From Arcicella lustrica (lineage in GTDB: Bacteria; Bacteroidota; Bacteroidia; Cytophagales; Spirosomataceae), in NCBI RefSeq assembly GCF_034930985.1, contig NZ_JAYGIM010000010.1:186001-250000 (forward strand): 64,000 nucleotides of DNA, written 5' to 3'. Made by a program: the position numbers and the translations under genes. Shown here one piece after another: positions 63,549 through 64,000 of the stretch. The notes below the pieces were generated by a model. That model was not told where the DNA came from. It was given only the letters and a program-made list of their open reading frames with translations, and did no database searches. The number at the start of each line of letters is the position of its first letter. Within the stretch, counting starts at the first letter, position 1.

Positions 63549-64000
63549 ATGATTCAACGAGAGCTTAGTTCAGAATTACTTTTTAGGGTAAATAATTTTC
63601 CTGTTTCAGCGATATTGGGCCCTAGACAAGTAGGAAAAACGACTTTGGTTAAAGCTATTCAAAACGAGCTACCGAAAGAAAGTATCTATTTTGACTTAGA
63701 GATACCCTCTGATTTGAATAAATTTACAGTTGACCCTGAATTATTTCTCAAAAACTTACAGCATCAAACTGTTATTTTAGATGAAATTCATCGGCTACCT
63801 AATATTTTTGTCTTACTCCGTGGCTTAATCGACCAACAACGTGAAGCAGGTCGATTTATACTTTTGGGTTCGGCTTCGCCAGATTTACTAAAAAATACGG
63901 CTGAATCGCTCGCTGGCAGGATTTCATATTTAGAAATGCACCCTTTACATTATCGTGAAATTGCCCCTGAAAGTTATCAAAATCACTGGCTATGGGGTGG
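63549..64000 (+). CDS. AAA-family ATPase (AAA_14/DUF4143-type), partial at 3' end
   Basis: The first 150 residues are present and run off the window. They contain Walker A AILGPRQVGKTT (about residues 21-32), Walker B TVILDEIHRLP (about 75-85) and FILLGSASPDLLKNTAESLAGR, the sensor region with the conserved Ser and Arg. This is the AAA_14 type, whose full-length members carry a C-terminal DUF4143 domain (about 380 residues in total). The function of the family is not settled. The 53-bp palindrome before it may be its operator. Confidence 0.87.
   Translation, partial: MIQRELSSELLFRVNNFPVSAILGPRQVGKTTLVKAIQNELPKESIYFDLEIPSDLNKFTVDPELFLKNLQHQTVILDEIHRLPNIFVLLRGLIDQQREAGRFILLGSASPDLLKNTAESLAGRISYLEMHPLHYREIAPESYQNHWLWG

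Noticed and set aside
63549..64000. AAA ATPase as part of an anti-phage defence island
   Set aside because: No defence partner, recombinase or methylase gene is near, and AAA_14/DUF4143 proteins are common outside defence islands; the gene is also cut by the window.

Overview
The window is AT-rich DNA from a member of the Bacteroidota, most likely a Cytophagales-type environmental glycan degrader. The support is five SusC-like receptors, four SusD-like lipoproteins, promoters of the Bacteroidota form TTTG-N19..21-TAnnTTTG, start codons without Shine-Dalgarno sequences, and a SusR-like regulator. The genus cannot be fixed from sequence alone. No tRNA, rRNA, CRISPR array or intact insertion sequence was seen.

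Region 1 (1-17.1 kb, all minus strand) is a xylan utilization locus. It holds a GH10 endoxylanase, a GPH-type sugar/cation symporter, three GH43 enzymes (two exported, one apparently cytoplasmic), a CE6-type acetyl esterase, a SusC/SusD pair and a second SusC cut by the window edge. The SusC and GH10 promoters share the same arrangement of conserved blocks with identical spacing, which suggests one regulator. The GH10 leader carries a short ORF, a terminator and an alternative pairing segment, as expected for attenuation.

Region 2 (17.2-20.8 kb) holds a 255-bp nested palindromic element with perfect 22-bp terminal inverted repeats, two paralogous exported lectin-fold proteins with a relic of an alpha/beta hydrolase between them, a DinB-like protein and a Crp/Fnr regulator.

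Region 3 (20.8-30 kb) is a compact starch (sus-like) locus. A membrane-spanning SusR-like regulator is divergent from susC, susD, susE and a lipoprotein GH13 amylase.

Region 4 (30-50 kb) is a long minus-strand run of two SusC/SusD pairs, three paralogous DoxX-like membrane proteins, a TPR protein, a DUF1684 protein, a c-type cytochrome, a SoxC-like molybdenum sulfite dehydrogenase and an FAD oxidoreductase. Region 5 (50.2-58.1 kb) is a TonB receptor, two TlpA-like thioredoxin-fold paralogues, a di-heme cytochrome c peroxidase and a YceI protein, preceded by what looks like a SAM (S-box) riboswitch. Together they suggest a sulfur-linked nutrient acquisition and redox programme. This is the least familiar part of the window.

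Region 6 (58.3-64 kb) has a Crp/Fnr regulator with an AhpD-like protein, a GH78 alpha-L-rhamnosidase, a KduD-like dehydrogenase and the start of an AAA ATPase gene preceded by a 53-bp palindrome.
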